NCBI GenBank assembly: GCA_038260305.1
Contig: JBBSNY010000024.1
Location: 1 to 64,000 of the forward strand
Length of the DNA: 64,000 nt
Reading direction: 5' to 3'
Source of the DNA: CADCVQ01 sp038260305
Lineage (GTDB): Bacteria > Actinomycetota > Thermoleophilia > Solirubrobacterales > Solirubrobacteraceae
Part shown: piece by piece, positions 52,212-60,725 of the stretch
Numbering within the stretch: position 1 is the stretch's first letter
Layout: the number at the start of each line of letters is the position of its first letter
The notes under the pieces: generated by a model
What the model saw: only the letters and a program-made list of their open reading frames with translations
What the model was told of the DNA's origin: nothing
Databases searched by the model: none
Made by a program: the position numbers and the translations under genes

Positions 52212-52595
52212 TCAACGCGCGTCGATGACGACGAGCAGGTGGCTGCCGCCGTCGATCGTGCAGGCCTTCGTCGCGAGCCGCTCGATGACGGGACCGATCG
52301 CAGGCAGCGACGCCTCGACCAACAGGCGCTGAGCCTCCTCGCCCGGCAGCGGCCCGAGCACGAGCGTGAAGCTGTTCGGGCGCGCGGTCAGCACGAGATG
52401 CAGCTCGCCGGCAAGCGCCGTCGGCCGGTCGCCGAGCAGCGCCTCGAGGACGAGCACCGCGTCGTCGATGCGGTCGAGCGTGAGCCCGGCCTGCGAGCAC
52501 GTCCCCGCGACCGCTCGCCGCAGCACCGCTGGCCGCGCACGACCGCGCCCCGCGGTGACGTGGACGGTCAGCTCACGCTCGGCGGTCTGGATCAC
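52212..52595 (-). CDS. HATPase-like regulatory protein (anti-sigma-like)
   Basis: A 127-residue protein resembling a degenerate ATPase-like anti-sigma partner: GLTLDRIDDAVLVLEALLGD, LTARPNSFTLVLGPLPGEEA and ERLATKACTIDGGSHLLVVI. It lacks the Asn and Gly-rich ATP-lid motifs of active kinases. Its ATG overlaps the RsbW-like gene by 4 bases, so it is the third gene of the stress module. Confidence 0.65.
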   Translation of the reverse strand: MIQTAERELTVHVTAGRGRARPAVLRRAVAGTCSQAGLTLDRIDDAVLVLEALLGDRPTALAGELHLVLTARPNSFTLVLGPLPGEEAQRLLVEASLPAIGPVIERLATKACTIDGGSHLLVVIDAR

Positions 52596-53038
52596 GGGCC
52601 GTCGCCGAGATCGTCGATCGCGCCGTCATCACCCGTGCCGCCCATCACGGAGAAGCTCATCAGGACGTCCGTCCCGCTTGCGCTGCCGACGATCTCCATC
52701 GACGTCGAGACGTGCTGCATCAGCGACAGCCCATGGCCCTGGGCGGGACGCTGATCGGCACGCGAGATGCCGATCCCGTGGTCGCGCACGAGCACCCGCA
52801 GGCTCCCGTCCTCGACGGCCGCGAAGACCGTGACGGTCCCGCGCCTCGTGCCGTACGCATGCACGACCACGTTCGTCGCGGCCTCGCTGACGGCGAGCAC
52901 GATGTCGTCCATGCGATCTGCATCGATCGGGTAGCCGTCACGAAAGCCACGCACGACATGGCGCAGAAGCACGATGCTGTCGCGGCGGGCCGGAACGGTG
53001 ATCCGAAGCTCTGGGATGAACGTGGCGTCGCGGCTCAT
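52592..53038 (-). CDS. RsbW-like anti-sigma factor / HATPase
   Basis: A 148-residue GHKL ATPase: ADRMDDIVLAVSEAATNVVV (N-box with E-A-x-x-N), then LRVLVRDHGIGISRADQRP (G1 box D-x-G-x-G) and GHGLSLMQHVSTSMEI (G2). These are the hallmarks of SpoIIAB/RsbW kinases, which bind SigB-type sigma factors and phosphorylate an anti-anti-sigma. No anti-anti-sigma gene is in view. ATG 53038 after GAGAGGGCAAG. Confidence 0.9.
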   Translation of the reverse strand: MSRDATFIPELRITVPARRDSIVLLRHVVRGFRDGYPIDADRMDDIVLAVSEAATNVVVHAYGTRRGTVTVFAAVEDGSLRVLVRDHGIGISRADQRPAQGHGLSLMQHVSTSMEIVGSASGTDVLMSFSVMGGTGDDGAIDDLGDGP

Positions 53039-53135
53039 CTTGCCCTCTCGGTTGGCACGACCGGCATTGATGTCGTTGTTACCGATCCGGCCCTGCTTCA
53101 CGCGTCCTCCGCGCAAGTCGGCCCAACCGGGCGCG

Positions 53136-53960
53136 TCAGCAGACGGCTGAGAGCTGCTCCTGCCGTGCCGCGGCTTCGTGCAGTCGTGCGACCGTCTGGC
53201 GGATGATGCGCGAGACCTGCATCTGGCTGACCCCCAGCCGCTCGCCGATCTCGGCCTGCGTGAGGTCCTCATCGAAGCGCATCCGGAGCACCTCCAGCGA
53301 GCGCGGCGGGACGCCCCTGCAGAGCGCTTCGATGAGCACGCTGGACTCCGCACGCTCGAAGCCCGCGTCGTCGCGACCGAGGCTGTCCTCGAGCGTCGGC
53401 GCGTCGACGACGTCCGAGGATGGCGCGTGCAGCGACAGCGTCCCGCGACCGGTGCGGGCCTGCAGCGCCTCGAGCACGTGCTCCTCGTCGGTCTGCGCCG
53501 CTTCCGCGAGCTCGGCGACCGTCGGGGGGCGGTCGAGCTCCTGCGAGAGGCGCGACGAGACGCGGTCCAGGCGCAGGACGAGCTCCTGCAGGTCGCGCGG
53601 CGGCCGCACCGCCCACGTGCGGTCGCGGAAGTGGCGCTTGAGCTCGCCGACGATCGTCGGCACGGCGAAGCTCGAGAAGGCGATCCCGCGCGTGGCATCG
53701 AAGCGATCGATCGCCTTCACGAGCGCGAGCGCGGCGACTTGGACGAGGTCCTCGAATTGCTCGCCGGAGTGCTCGTAGCGGCGGGCCAGGGAGCGCGCGA
53801 GCGGCATGAAGCGCTCGACGAGCACGGAGCGCGCGGAGGTATCCCCGTCCGCGGCGCGGGCGAACAGCGCAAGGTCGTTGCGCGTGCGCGAGTCGCCGGC
53901 ATAGCTGGCGAGCTCGGGACCCGTGCCGGGGTCCGTCAATCGGATGGCTGTGGCATTCAC
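53136..53960 (-). CDS. SigB/SigF-type alternative sigma factor
   Basis: A 274-residue sigma-70 factor of group 3: EDLVQVAALALVKAIDRFDA (region 2.2), FSSFAVPTIVGELKRHFRDR (2.3-2.4), PPTVAELAEAAQTDEEHVLE (region 3) and LTQAEIGERLGVSQMQVSRI (region 4 HTH). This is the general-stress or sporulation-type SigB/SigF/SigG pattern. It is followed, 97 bases away and on the same strand, by the RsbW-like gene; the pairing predicts partner-switching control. ATG 53960. Confidence 0.93.
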   Translation of the reverse strand: MNATAIRLTDPGTGPELASYAGDSRTRNDLALFARAADGDTSARSVLVERFMPLARSLARRYEHSGEQFEDLVQVAALALVKAIDRFDATRGIAFSSFAVPTIVGELKRHFRDRTWAVRPPRDLQELVLRLDRVSSRLSQELDRPPTVAELAEAAQTDEEHVLEALQARTGRGTLSLHAPSSDVVDAPTLEDSLGRDDAGFERAESSVLIEALCRGVPPRSLEVLRMRFDEDLTQAEIGERLGVSQMQVSRIIRQTVARLHEAAARQEQLSAVC

Positions 53961-54184
53961 GGAGCGGGCCTCTCAATAGGACAAGACAGGAACCGTGGGG
54001 CCGCTGCGGTCTCCGTCGGAGGTCGCACGTCCCGCTGGAAATCAGGAACGAGACGACCTATCGATCGTCCCGGCCGCTTGTGTGGTGCTACCCCACGGAG
54101 GCCCGAGCGACACGTCTGCGGTGGACCGCCGCCGCGCCGGGACTCGGGCGATCGGCTGACCGCGATCGCTGGCATGCTGTGCGC

Positions 54185-55729
54185 GTGACCAGCGCGGGAC
54201 ACCAGTTGCTGCTGCCCGACGGCCTGGCGGCATCCGCGGTCGCCGACACGCTCGCTGCCGAGGTGCCGATCGTCTCCCAGAAGGCGCATTCCATCGACCG
54301 CGTCTTCTGGGACACGTTCGACGGGCGCCTGCATGGCGCCGGACTCGCGCTCGCCGCCGCGGGCGGGCGGCTGACGCTGAGCGATGCGACGACGTCCGCC
54401 GAGCGGGCCGGCGCGCCGCTGAAGCGCGGCGCCTCGCGGCTGCTCGCCGAGGACCTGCCGGCCGGGGGGCTACGCGAGCAGCTCGAGCCGGTCATCGAGA
54501 TGCGTGCCCTCACGCCGATCGCCCGCGTGCGCAGCCGACTGCTGCCACTCAACGTGCTCGACGACATCGGCAAGATCGTCGTGCGGCTGCGCGTCGAAGA
54601 GGCGACCGTCGCCGTCGGCGAGCAGCGCGTCGCGCTACGCGCGCGGCTGCAGCTCATCGCCGTGCTCGGCTACGACCGCGAGCTCGCGGAGGTCCGCGCG
54701 CTGCTGGCGAACGGGCTCGGGCTCGTGGACGCGTCGCGGCCGGTGCTCGACGACGCCGTCGAGGCCGCCGGTGGGGCCGTCGGCGGGATCTCGTCGAAGC
54801 TGCGCCTCGAGCTCGCGCCCGACGATCGCGCCGATGTCGCGGCGGTCGCGATCCTGCGGCGGCTGCACGAGGTCATCGAGCTGAACCTGCCCGGGACGCT
54901 CGCCGACGTCGACAGCGAGTTCCTGCACGACCTGCGCGTCGCGGTGCGGCGCACGCGCGCGCTGCAGCGCGAGCTGCGCGGGGTCTTCGCAGCGGAGCCG
55001 CTGCGCGTCTTTCGCGACGGCTTCAAGGAGCTGCAGCGGGTGACCGGCCCGACGCGCGACCTCGACGTCCAGCTCTTCGAGTTCGACGCGCTCGCGGCCG
55101 GGTTGCCCGCGACGATCGCGGGCGACGTCGGACCACTGGGCCGCTTGCTGACCGAGCGGCTCGTCGCCGAGCGGCACACGATGGTCAGCGAGCTGCGCTC
55201 CGATCGCACGCGACTGTTGCTCGAGAACTGGTCGGACTTCCTCGGGCGCCTGCTCGCCTCCGACGAGGCGCGCGGCGCCGACGCCCGGCGCCCGGTCGTC
55301 GAGGTCGCGAGCGGTCGGATCTCGCGCGTGTATCGGCGCATGGTGAAGATGGGCGGCGCGATCGACGACGACACGCCGGCGCAGGCGCTGCACGAGCTGC
55401 GCAAGCAGGGTAAGGAGCTGCGTTACCTGCTCGAGTTTTTCTCGTCGCTGTACCCGAGCGCCGTCGTCAAGCCGATGGTGTCGTCGCTCAAGGGCCTGCA
55501 GGACGTGCTCGGGCGCTTTCAGGATCGCGAGGTCCAGGCCGAGCTGCTGCACGCGCTCGGCGACGACATCTCCCATCTCGAGGGCGGCGCGGCGGCGCTG
55601 ATGGCGATGGGCGTGCTCGTGCAGCGCCTGCATGAAGACCAGCACGAGGCGCGCGCCGCGTTCGCCGAGACGTTCGGGGGGTTCGCCGCGAAGGCACAGC
55701 GCAAGCTCGTCGACCAGACGTTCGGATGA
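54185..55729 (+). CDS. CHAD-domain protein with divergent CYTH-like N-terminus
   Basis: A 514-residue protein. Residues 1-215 resemble a degenerate CYTH (triphosphate tunnel) domain: VPIVSQKAHSIDRVFWDTFD, VRSRLLPLNVLDDIGKIVVR, VALRARLQLIAVLGYD. Residues 225-510 are a CHAD domain: DSEFLHDLRVAVRRTRALQR (H-D-x-R-V-x-x-R-R), PTRDLDVQLFEFDALAAGLP and LHELRKQGKELRYLLEFFSS. CHAD helices bind polyphosphate through conserved His, Arg and Lys. GTG 54185. The stop overlaps the ParA ATG (ATGA). Confidence 0.9.
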   Translation: MTSAGHQLLLPDGLAASAVADTLAAEVPIVSQKAHSIDRVFWDTFDGRLHGAGLALAAAGGRLTLSDATTSAERAGAPLKRGASRLLAEDLPAGGLREQLEPVIEMRALTPIARVRSRLLPLNVLDDIGKIVVRLRVEEATVAVGEQRVALRARLQLIAVLGYDRELAEVRALLANGLGLVDASRPVLDDAVEAAGGAVGGISSKLRLELAPDDRADVAAVAILRRLHEVIELNLPGTLADVDSEFLHDLRVAVRRTRALQRELRGVFAAEPLRVFRDGFKELQRVTGPTRDLDVQLFEFDALAAGLPATIAGDVGPLGRLLTERLVAERHTMVSELRSDRTRLLLENWSDFLGRLLASDEARGADARRPVVEVASGRISRVYRRMVKMGGAIDDDTPAQALHELRKQGKELRYLLEFFSSLYPSAVVKPMVSSLKGLQDVLGRFQDREVQAELLHALGDDISHLEGGAAALMAMGVLVQRLHEDQHEARAAFAETFGGFAAKAQRKLVDQTFG

Positions 55730-56475
55730 CCAGGGTCGTCGCGCTCTACAACATCAAGGGCGGCGTCGGGAAGACCTCGGCGGCGGTCAACCTCGCGTGG
55801 CTCGCGGCGAGCGCGGGCTCGCGCGTGCTGCTGTGGGACCTCGATCCGCAGGGCGCGGCGACGTACCTGTTGCGCATCAAGCCGAAGGTCAAGGGCGGCG
55901 CTCGCAAGCTCGTCCACGGCCGCAGCGATCCCGGCACGCTGTTGAAGGGGACCGACCACGAGCGCCTCGACCTGCTGCCCGCGGACTTCTCCTACCGCAA
56001 CATGGACCTCACGCTCGACGAGACACGGCGTCCGATCAAGGGCCTGTCGCGCGTGCTCGCGCCGCTCGCGGACGACTACGACTGGATCTTCCTCGACTGC
56101 CCGCCGGCGATCTCGCTGGCGTCGGAGAGCATCTTCGGCGCGGCGGACGTTCTGCTCGTGCCACTGATCCCGACGCCGCTTTCGCTGCGCACCTTCGATC
56201 AGCTACGCGCGTTCGTCGCGACGGAGGTCGCCAAGCCGCCGACGATCCTCGCGTTCTTCTCGATGGTCGACGGTCGCCGGTCGTTGCACGTGCGGCTCAT
56301 TGCCGAGCTATCGGCGCAGGACGGCGTTCTGCGCTCCGCGATCCCGTCTGCGTCCGACGTCGAGCGGATGGCTGTCGAGCGGCGGGTGCTCGCGCAGTTC
56401 GCCTCGCGCGGCCGCGCCGGGTGCGCCTACGCGGCGCTGTGGGCCGAGCTGCGCGAGCGGATGGACGCGCTGTGA
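55726..56475 (+). CDS. ParA/MinD-type ATPase
   Basis: A 249-residue P-loop ATPase: VVALYNIKGGVGKTSAAVNL (deviant Walker A with K-G-G-x-G-K-T), LLWDLDPQGAATYLL (switch), DWIFLDCPPAISLASESI and VLLVPLIPTPLSLRTF. This is the ParA/Soj pattern. No ParB neighbour. Coupled to the CHAD gene by ATGA overlap, which suggests it positions polyphosphate granules or another CHAD-bound cargo (inference). Confidence 0.92.
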   Translation: MTRVVALYNIKGGVGKTSAAVNLAWLAASAGSRVLLWDLDPQGAATYLLRIKPKVKGGARKLVHGRSDPGTLLKGTDHERLDLLPADFSYRNMDLTLDETRRPIKGLSRVLAPLADDYDWIFLDCPPAISLASESIFGAADVLLVPLIPTPLSLRTFDQLRAFVATEVAKPPTILAFFSMVDGRRSLHVRLIAELSAQDGVLRSAIPSASDVERMAVERRVLAQFASRGRAGCAYAALWAELRERMDAL

Positions 56476-56533
56476 CGGGCGCGCCGCCGCCGCCCGCCCG
56501 CGGGCGCGGTCGCGGTCGCGCGACTGGTCCTCG

Positions 56534-58024
56534 TCAGCAGCTGTAGTGCCCGGCCGCCGCGCGCGGCCTGCGGATCGGCGTCCAGCCCCAGATCGCCTGC
56601 TCGCGATCGTCGCCGCTCGCGCCCGAGGCGAGGTTCGTGCTCGTCGCGAGCGGGTTGAAGTTCCCGAACACCCACGTGATCAGCGCGCCCTGCGCATCGG
56701 GGACGTTGTTGTCGGCGTACGCCATCCGGTCGGCCGGCGCGAACGAGCCCGGACCCCGGTCGCGGCGCACGAACGCGCGCACGATGCCGCCGGCGCGCAC
56801 GTTGCCGGGGTTGTCGGCGGCGGTCGTGTTCGTGGCGCTGACGTACGTGCTCGACAGCGCGACGGCGGCGACGTCGGGGGCGTAGCAGGGGCCCTGGTAG
56901 TTCGCGTAGAAGCCGGTGCAGCCCGCGACCGCCGCCGTCGCCGACTGCGCCCGGCAGCCGCTCTTCAGCGTCGTCGCGTTGAGGTACTGGTCGAGGAACG
57001 GAAACGCCGCGCTCGGCCATCCCGTGTATGGATCGGCGGTCAGAGCGGCGTCGTCGGCGGTGTGCAGCTCGGGGTCAGTCAGTGCGAGCGCGACACCGGC
57101 CAGCACGGGAACCGGCCGCGGTGCCGGGCGCCCGCAGCCGGGGTAGGCGTCCTGCAGCATCTGAAACTCGGCGTTCGTCAGCCCGCCCGCGACGTCGGGG
57201 GTGCCCTGCGGGATGACGCCCTGCAGCCGGTTCACGCCCGCCGCGACGGGCACCGCGGTCAGCGCGACGAAGCCCCGCAGCCCGGTGTTGAGCGCTTGTG
57301 GCTGGCCCGCTGTCTGCAGCAGGCCGGCCATGACGTAGCGGCGTTCGACGTTGCGCGTCACCATGCAGCCGCGGCCCTGGAACTCGATCGTCGCGAGGGC
57401 GCGGCCGGCGTTGACCGGATCGCAGCGCGTCGTCGCCGTCCGCGGGTCGGTCGAGCCACGCAGCCGGCGGGCACGGTCGTAGATGTTGAAGCAGCCGGGG
57501 TACGGCCCCTGCTCGATGTAGGCGAACGGAGCGGTCGATCGCGGCGAGTCCCCGGGCGCGCCGAACGAGTCGGAGACCGCGATCAGCGGGTCGGCGCCGG
57601 GCGGGGGCGGGGCGAAGCTCGTCCGCAGCACGCGGGCGTTGCCGCTGCGATACGCACTCGGAAAGCAGCCCGTGCTCGGGTCATAGCTTCCGCAGACCGG
57701 CTGCGGATCGAAGGGCTGCCCCGCGATCCCGCTGCCGAGCGGAACGTCGATCGTGCCCCACTGCGCCAGGCGGCAGATCGGGTTGGCGCGCGCGGCGTCG
57801 ACGAACGGGAACGGAGGCGGGCGCAGCTGCGGTAAGAACAGCGCGAGCGTCGGCTTCGCGCAGCCGGTGCGCGCGTCGACGCCGCTGCCGAGCGCGAGTC
57901 CGCTGCCGAGCGCGAGGCTCGCCCGCGCGCTGTCGGTGCTGACTACGCCGCCTGCCGCGGCCAAGCTCGAAACCACGATCACAGCCGCCAGCCTCGCCGC
58001 GACCCACCGCATCCTGCCCGCCAT
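56534..58024 (-). CDS. Large secreted Cys-rich protein, unknown
   Basis: A 496-residue protein with signal peptide (LAAVIVVSSLAAAGGVVSTD). The mature part has many Pro, Tyr and about 14 Cys in motifs such as YPGCFNIYD, SGCRAQSATAAVAGC and GPCYAPD, suggesting a disulfide-rich extracellular protein. Low-complexity beta regions alternate. I do not recognise the family. ATG 58024. Confidence 0.7.
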   Translation of the reverse strand: MAGRMRWVAARLAAVIVVSSLAAAGGVVSTDSARASLALGSGLALGSGVDARTGCAKPTLALFLPQLRPPPFPFVDAARANPICRLAQWGTIDVPLGSGIAGQPFDPQPVCGSYDPSTGCFPSAYRSGNARVLRTSFAPPPPGADPLIAVSDSFGAPGDSPRSTAPFAYIEQGPYPGCFNIYDRARRLRGSTDPRTATTRCDPVNAGRALATIEFQGRGCMVTRNVERRYVMAGLLQTAGQPQALNTGLRGFVALTAVPVAAGVNRLQGVIPQGTPDVAGGLTNAEFQMLQDAYPGCGRPAPRPVPVLAGVALALTDPELHTADDAALTADPYTGWPSAAFPFLDQYLNATTLKSGCRAQSATAAVAGCTGFYANYQGPCYAPDVAAVALSSTYVSATNTTAADNPGNVRAGGIVRAFVRRDRGPGSFAPADRMAYADNNVPDAQGALITWVFGNFNPLATSTNLASGASGDDREQAIWGWTPIRRPRAAAGHYSC

Positions 58025-58139
58025 CCCAGCCTCCGTCCATAGAGGTGCGCGGGCGCACTGTACACCCGCGGCGGGCGTTTCAGGCGACGAGTGCGTCGAG
58101 GCGCTGCAGGAGCTCGCGCGCGGCCAGCTCGTCTGTCCG

Positions 58140-58559
58140 CTAGCGGCGGCTGAACACGACGACCGGGATCTCCCGGTCGGTCTTGGCGGCGTAGTCGTCG
58201 TACGCCGGCCACTCCTCTAGCATCGCGGCCCACAGGCGCTCGCGCTCCGCGCCGTCCGCGGTCGACATCACGACCGGGATCTCCTCGGCCTCGACCTGGA
58301 TCGTCGCCTCGGGATCGGCCTCGAGGTTCTTGAACCACGCCGGATGATCGGGGGCGCCGCCCTTGGAGGCGATGACGACCCAGTGGTCGCCGTCGACGGC
58401 ATGGATGAGCGGCGTCGTGCGCTGCTCGCCGGACGTGCGCCCGGTCGTCGTCAGCAGGAGGATCGTCGTGCCGCGCCAGTGATAGCCGCGGTCACCGTTC
58501 GTCTCGCGGTAGACGCGGACATGCTCGGGGCCGAAGAGCTCGTCGTCGGAGACAGTCAT
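58140..58559 (-). CDS. F420-type nitroreductase family protein (DDN-like)
   Basis: A 139-residue protein of the Ddn/nitroreductase family: YHWRGTTILLLTTTGRTSGE, RTTPLIHAVDGDHWVVIASK, GGAPDHPAWFKNLEADPEAT and a C-terminal YDDYAAKTDREIPVVVFSRR. The G-R-x-S-G-x-x-R-x-T-P-L motif and the W-F-x-N-L motif bind deazaflavin F420 in mycobacterial relatives. Members use F420H2 to reduce quinones or nitro compounds. ATG 58559. Confidence 0.9.
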   Translation of the reverse strand: MTVSDDELFGPEHVRVYRETNGDRGYHWRGTTILLLTTTGRTSGEQRTTPLIHAVDGDHWVVIASKGGAPDHPAWFKNLEADPEATIQVEAEEIPVVMSTADGAERERLWAAMLEEWPAYDDYAAKTDREIPVVVFSRR

Positions 58560-58615
58560 GGATTGAGTCTACGACCGGTGACCGTCCGCCCCCGGCGCGG
58601 CGGCGACGTGAGGGA

Positions 58616-58816
58616 CTACCGCGGCGGCATCCGCGTCAGCTCGCCGACGGCCAGCGTCAGGTCGCTGCCGCCGGGGAAGCGCACGACGGCCTGGTAGTCG
58701 TCGACCATCCCGACCACGGTCGCCTCGATGATCTGGATGTCGCCGGTCAGCGGAGCGAGCCGCATGATCGCGACGCGGTCGCCCTCCTCGTAGGTCTGCG
58801 CAGGCTCGTCCATCAT
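58616..58816 (-). CDS. Small hypothetical protein, beta-barrel-like
   Basis: A 66-residue protein starting MMDEPAQTYEEGDRVAIMRL and continuing IQIIEATVVGMVDDYQAVVR, strongly beta-alternating with one Gly-Gly turn. It resembles a small SH3/Tudor-like barrel. No family recognised. It could be a real small gene because no better frame uses this DNA. Confidence 0.5.
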   Translation of the reverse strand: MMDEPAQTYEEGDRVAIMRLAPLTGDIQIIEATVVGMVDDYQAVVRFPGGSDLTLAVGELTRMPPR

Positions 58817-58905
58817 GCGATCCTCGCACGCCGATGTGAGGGACGGGCGTTTCTCCGCCAGAAACCACTCGCTGCGCAGGTAGCGCGCCGACGCGATGCG
58901 CGCGC

Positions 58906-59131
58906 CTGCGAGTCCTCATCGCCGACGACGAGGTCCTGCTGCGAGCCGGCATCGCGCGGCTGCTCGAACGCGCGGGAATGGACGTCGTCGCGGAGGTCGG
59001 CGACGCACGCCAGGCGCTGCAGGCCGTCATCGACCACCAGCACCGCGGGCGCGACTGCGTCGCCTGCCTGAACGACATCGGCCACTGCCGACGCCGTGCG
59101 CACGATCGTCTGGGCGACCGGCCTCGTCTCT
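58906..59131 (+). pseudogene. Truncated response-regulator receiver domain
   Basis: The frame reads LRVLIADDEVLLRAGIARLL and then ERAGMDVVAEVGDARQALQA, the first half of a receiver domain with the Asp-Asp acidic pocket. After about 45 residues similarity stops (CLNDIGHCRRRAHD) well before the phospho-acceptor Asp and the effector domain. No start codon precedes it. It is fused directly to the flavin monooxygenase remnant at 59096. Confidence 0.65.
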
Positions 59132-59347
59132 GACTGGTCGTGGGTCAAGCTCGCGATGTTCGACGAGGCGGGACGCCCCGAGCACCTGCGCGGCGTCACG
59201 AACGTCGACGGTCTCAGCGTCCTCGGCCTGCCCTGGCTGCACACGTGGGGCTCCGGACGCTTCGCGGGGATCGCCGAGGATGCCGAGCACGTCGTCGAGC
59301 AGATCGCGGCCCGCGTCGGAGCGGCCGCGCAGGCCTCGGCCGCCTGA
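59096..59347 (+). pseudogene. C-terminal remnant of an FAD-dependent monooxygenase
   Basis: An 83-residue frame: IVWATGLVSDWSWVKLAMFD, then EAGRPEHLRGVTNVDGLSVL and GLPWLHTWGSGRFAGIAEDA. This matches the C-terminal part of flavin-dependent (CzcO-like) oxidoreductases, which have V-x-A-T-G near the second nucleotide site and a G-L-P-W-L-H-T-W-G-S-G-R-F end. The N-terminal FAD domain is absent; the upstream DNA is the response-regulator fragment. Confidence 0.65.
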
Positions 59348-59359
59348 ACCGGCGCGGCG

Positions 59360-59875
59360 TCAGGCGGCGTCGCTCTTCGTGTTGCCGCACTCCTCGAAGC
59401 CGAAGCCGCGCGCGAGCCGGCGTGCGCGCTTGACAACGTCCTTCTGCTCTTCAGACAGCGCCTTGAACGCGTTCGAATCGCCGCGCTTGGCGGCGAGCGC
59501 GAGCTTGCGCACGAACTCGGCCTGGCGGTCGTAGAGCGCCCGGATGCGCTCGACGGCCGCCGCGTCGGAGGGCGGCGGGTTGGCGGCCTGGAAGGCGGCC
59601 GCGGTGTCGCGCACCGGCCCGTAGCCGTGCTCGAGGATCGGTGCCAGGCGTCGCAGCAGCTCGGCGTCGTCGGCCGCGCCGGCGGCCCGCTCACGCAGCT
59701 GTACGTTGAGCTTGCGCGTACGTGCGTTTGACTGCTTGCAGAGCGCGTCGGTCTTGGCGATGTACTGCGCCCGCGTGAGCGTGTCGCCGGAGCTGTTCTT
59801 CGAGTCGCCGCAGGCGGCGAGGCCGATCGCCGCGAGCGCGAGGCCGGTGAGGAGATGTGGTCGCACGCGGGCCAT
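59360..59875 (-). CDS. Lipoprotein, helical, unknown
   Basis: A 171-residue protein with signal (PHLLTGLALAAIGLAACGDS) and lipobox L-A-A-C, so it is a membrane-anchored lipoprotein. The mature domain is helical and charged (IAKTDALCKQSNARTRKLNV; AVERIRALYDRQAEFVRKLA) with two Cys. This is the pattern of a frequent actinobacterial lipoprotein group of unknown function. ATG 59875. Confidence 0.75.
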   Translation of the reverse strand: MARVRPHLLTGLALAAIGLAACGDSKNSSGDTLTRAQYIAKTDALCKQSNARTRKLNVQLRERAAGAADDAELLRRLAPILEHGYGPVRDTAAAFQAANPPPSDAAAVERIRALYDRQAEFVRKLALAAKRGDSNAFKALSEEQKDVVKRARRLARGFGFEECGNTKSDAA

Positions 59876-59942
59876 CCGATCACCTGCAATGTAGTCCGAA
59901 GGGCCGACGGCTGGGGCCGGCAGCGCGGCTCGTCTGCAGCGG

Positions 59943-60725
59943 TCAGCCCTTCGGCACCTCGCGCCGGCTTCCGTCGCGCATCGTCCAGGTGATCGCGTCC
60001 GGGAAGCGCTCGGCCGGGAGCGCGACGTCGTAGCCGTAGAAGTTGTCGACAACGGGGAACGAGCGCTCGGACGTGCCATAGCGGACGGTCACGCGGCTGA
60101 CGCCGTCCGGAACGACGCCGGCGACGGTCGAGCGGCGGTCGTCGCGCCCGCTGCTTCCGAACAAGCCGCGCGTGCGCAGGTCGCCGGGGCCGATCCCGCA
60201 GCCACCGCTGCCGCCGCGCTGCATCAGGCACAGGTTCGTGGGCCGGGAAGTGGGGGCGGGCTTGCCGCAACGGCGCAGGGCGTTCGCGACCACGCCCGCG
60301 AGGTAGTAGTCGCGCCCGCCGATCGCGCCGAGGTGGCGGACGCTGCCCGCGACGACGGCCTGCCCGGGCGCGACGAAGCGCGGCGAGACATCCGACGCGC
60401 GCTGCGGGCGCCGCAGCACCGCGAGTTGCGCCACCAGCGAGCCGTCGATGTGGGCGCCCTTCGGCGCTGGCGAGCTCACGAAGGTGTCGTGGCAGCTGTG
60501 CACGGAGGACGCGGCGGCCGTGACCGTCCGCGCCGGCGGCGGTCGCTTCACGGCCGGATCCCACACGCCGCTCACGCGAGACAGCGCGGGGGTGGCGACC
60601 CCAAGGGCGAGCACCGCGACGATCACGATCCCGCGCCGGCGCCGCCACCAGCGCGCGGGCCGCGCCGCTTGCTGTGACGCGGCCGCGTGCAGCTGGCGCT
60701 CAAGCTCGTCGAAGAAGCGGCTCAT
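59943..60725 (-). CDS. Putative anti-sigma factor, single-pass membrane protein
   Basis: A 260-residue protein: short cytoplasmic N-terminus (MSRFFDELERQLHAAASQQA), basic stretch, one membrane segment (GIVIVAVLALGVATPAL), then an extracytoplasmic domain with paired Cys. The start overlaps the ECF sigma stop by ATGA. This layout (sigma gene first, then a membrane protein with a short cytoplasmic end) is usual for anti-sigma partners, although no zinc motif is visible. ATG 60725. Confidence 0.65.
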   Translation of the reverse strand: MSRFFDELERQLHAAASQQAARPARWWRRRRGIVIVAVLALGVATPALSRVSGVWDPAVKRPPPARTVTAAASSVHSCHDTFVSSPAPKGAHIDGSLVAQLAVLRRPQRASDVSPRFVAPGQAVVAGSVRHLGAIGGRDYYLAGVVANALRRCGKPAPTSRPTNLCLMQRGGSGGCGIGPGDLRTRGLFGSSGRDDRRSTVAGVVPDGVSRVTVRYGTSERSFPVVDNFYGYDVALPAERFPDAITWTMRDGSRREVPKG

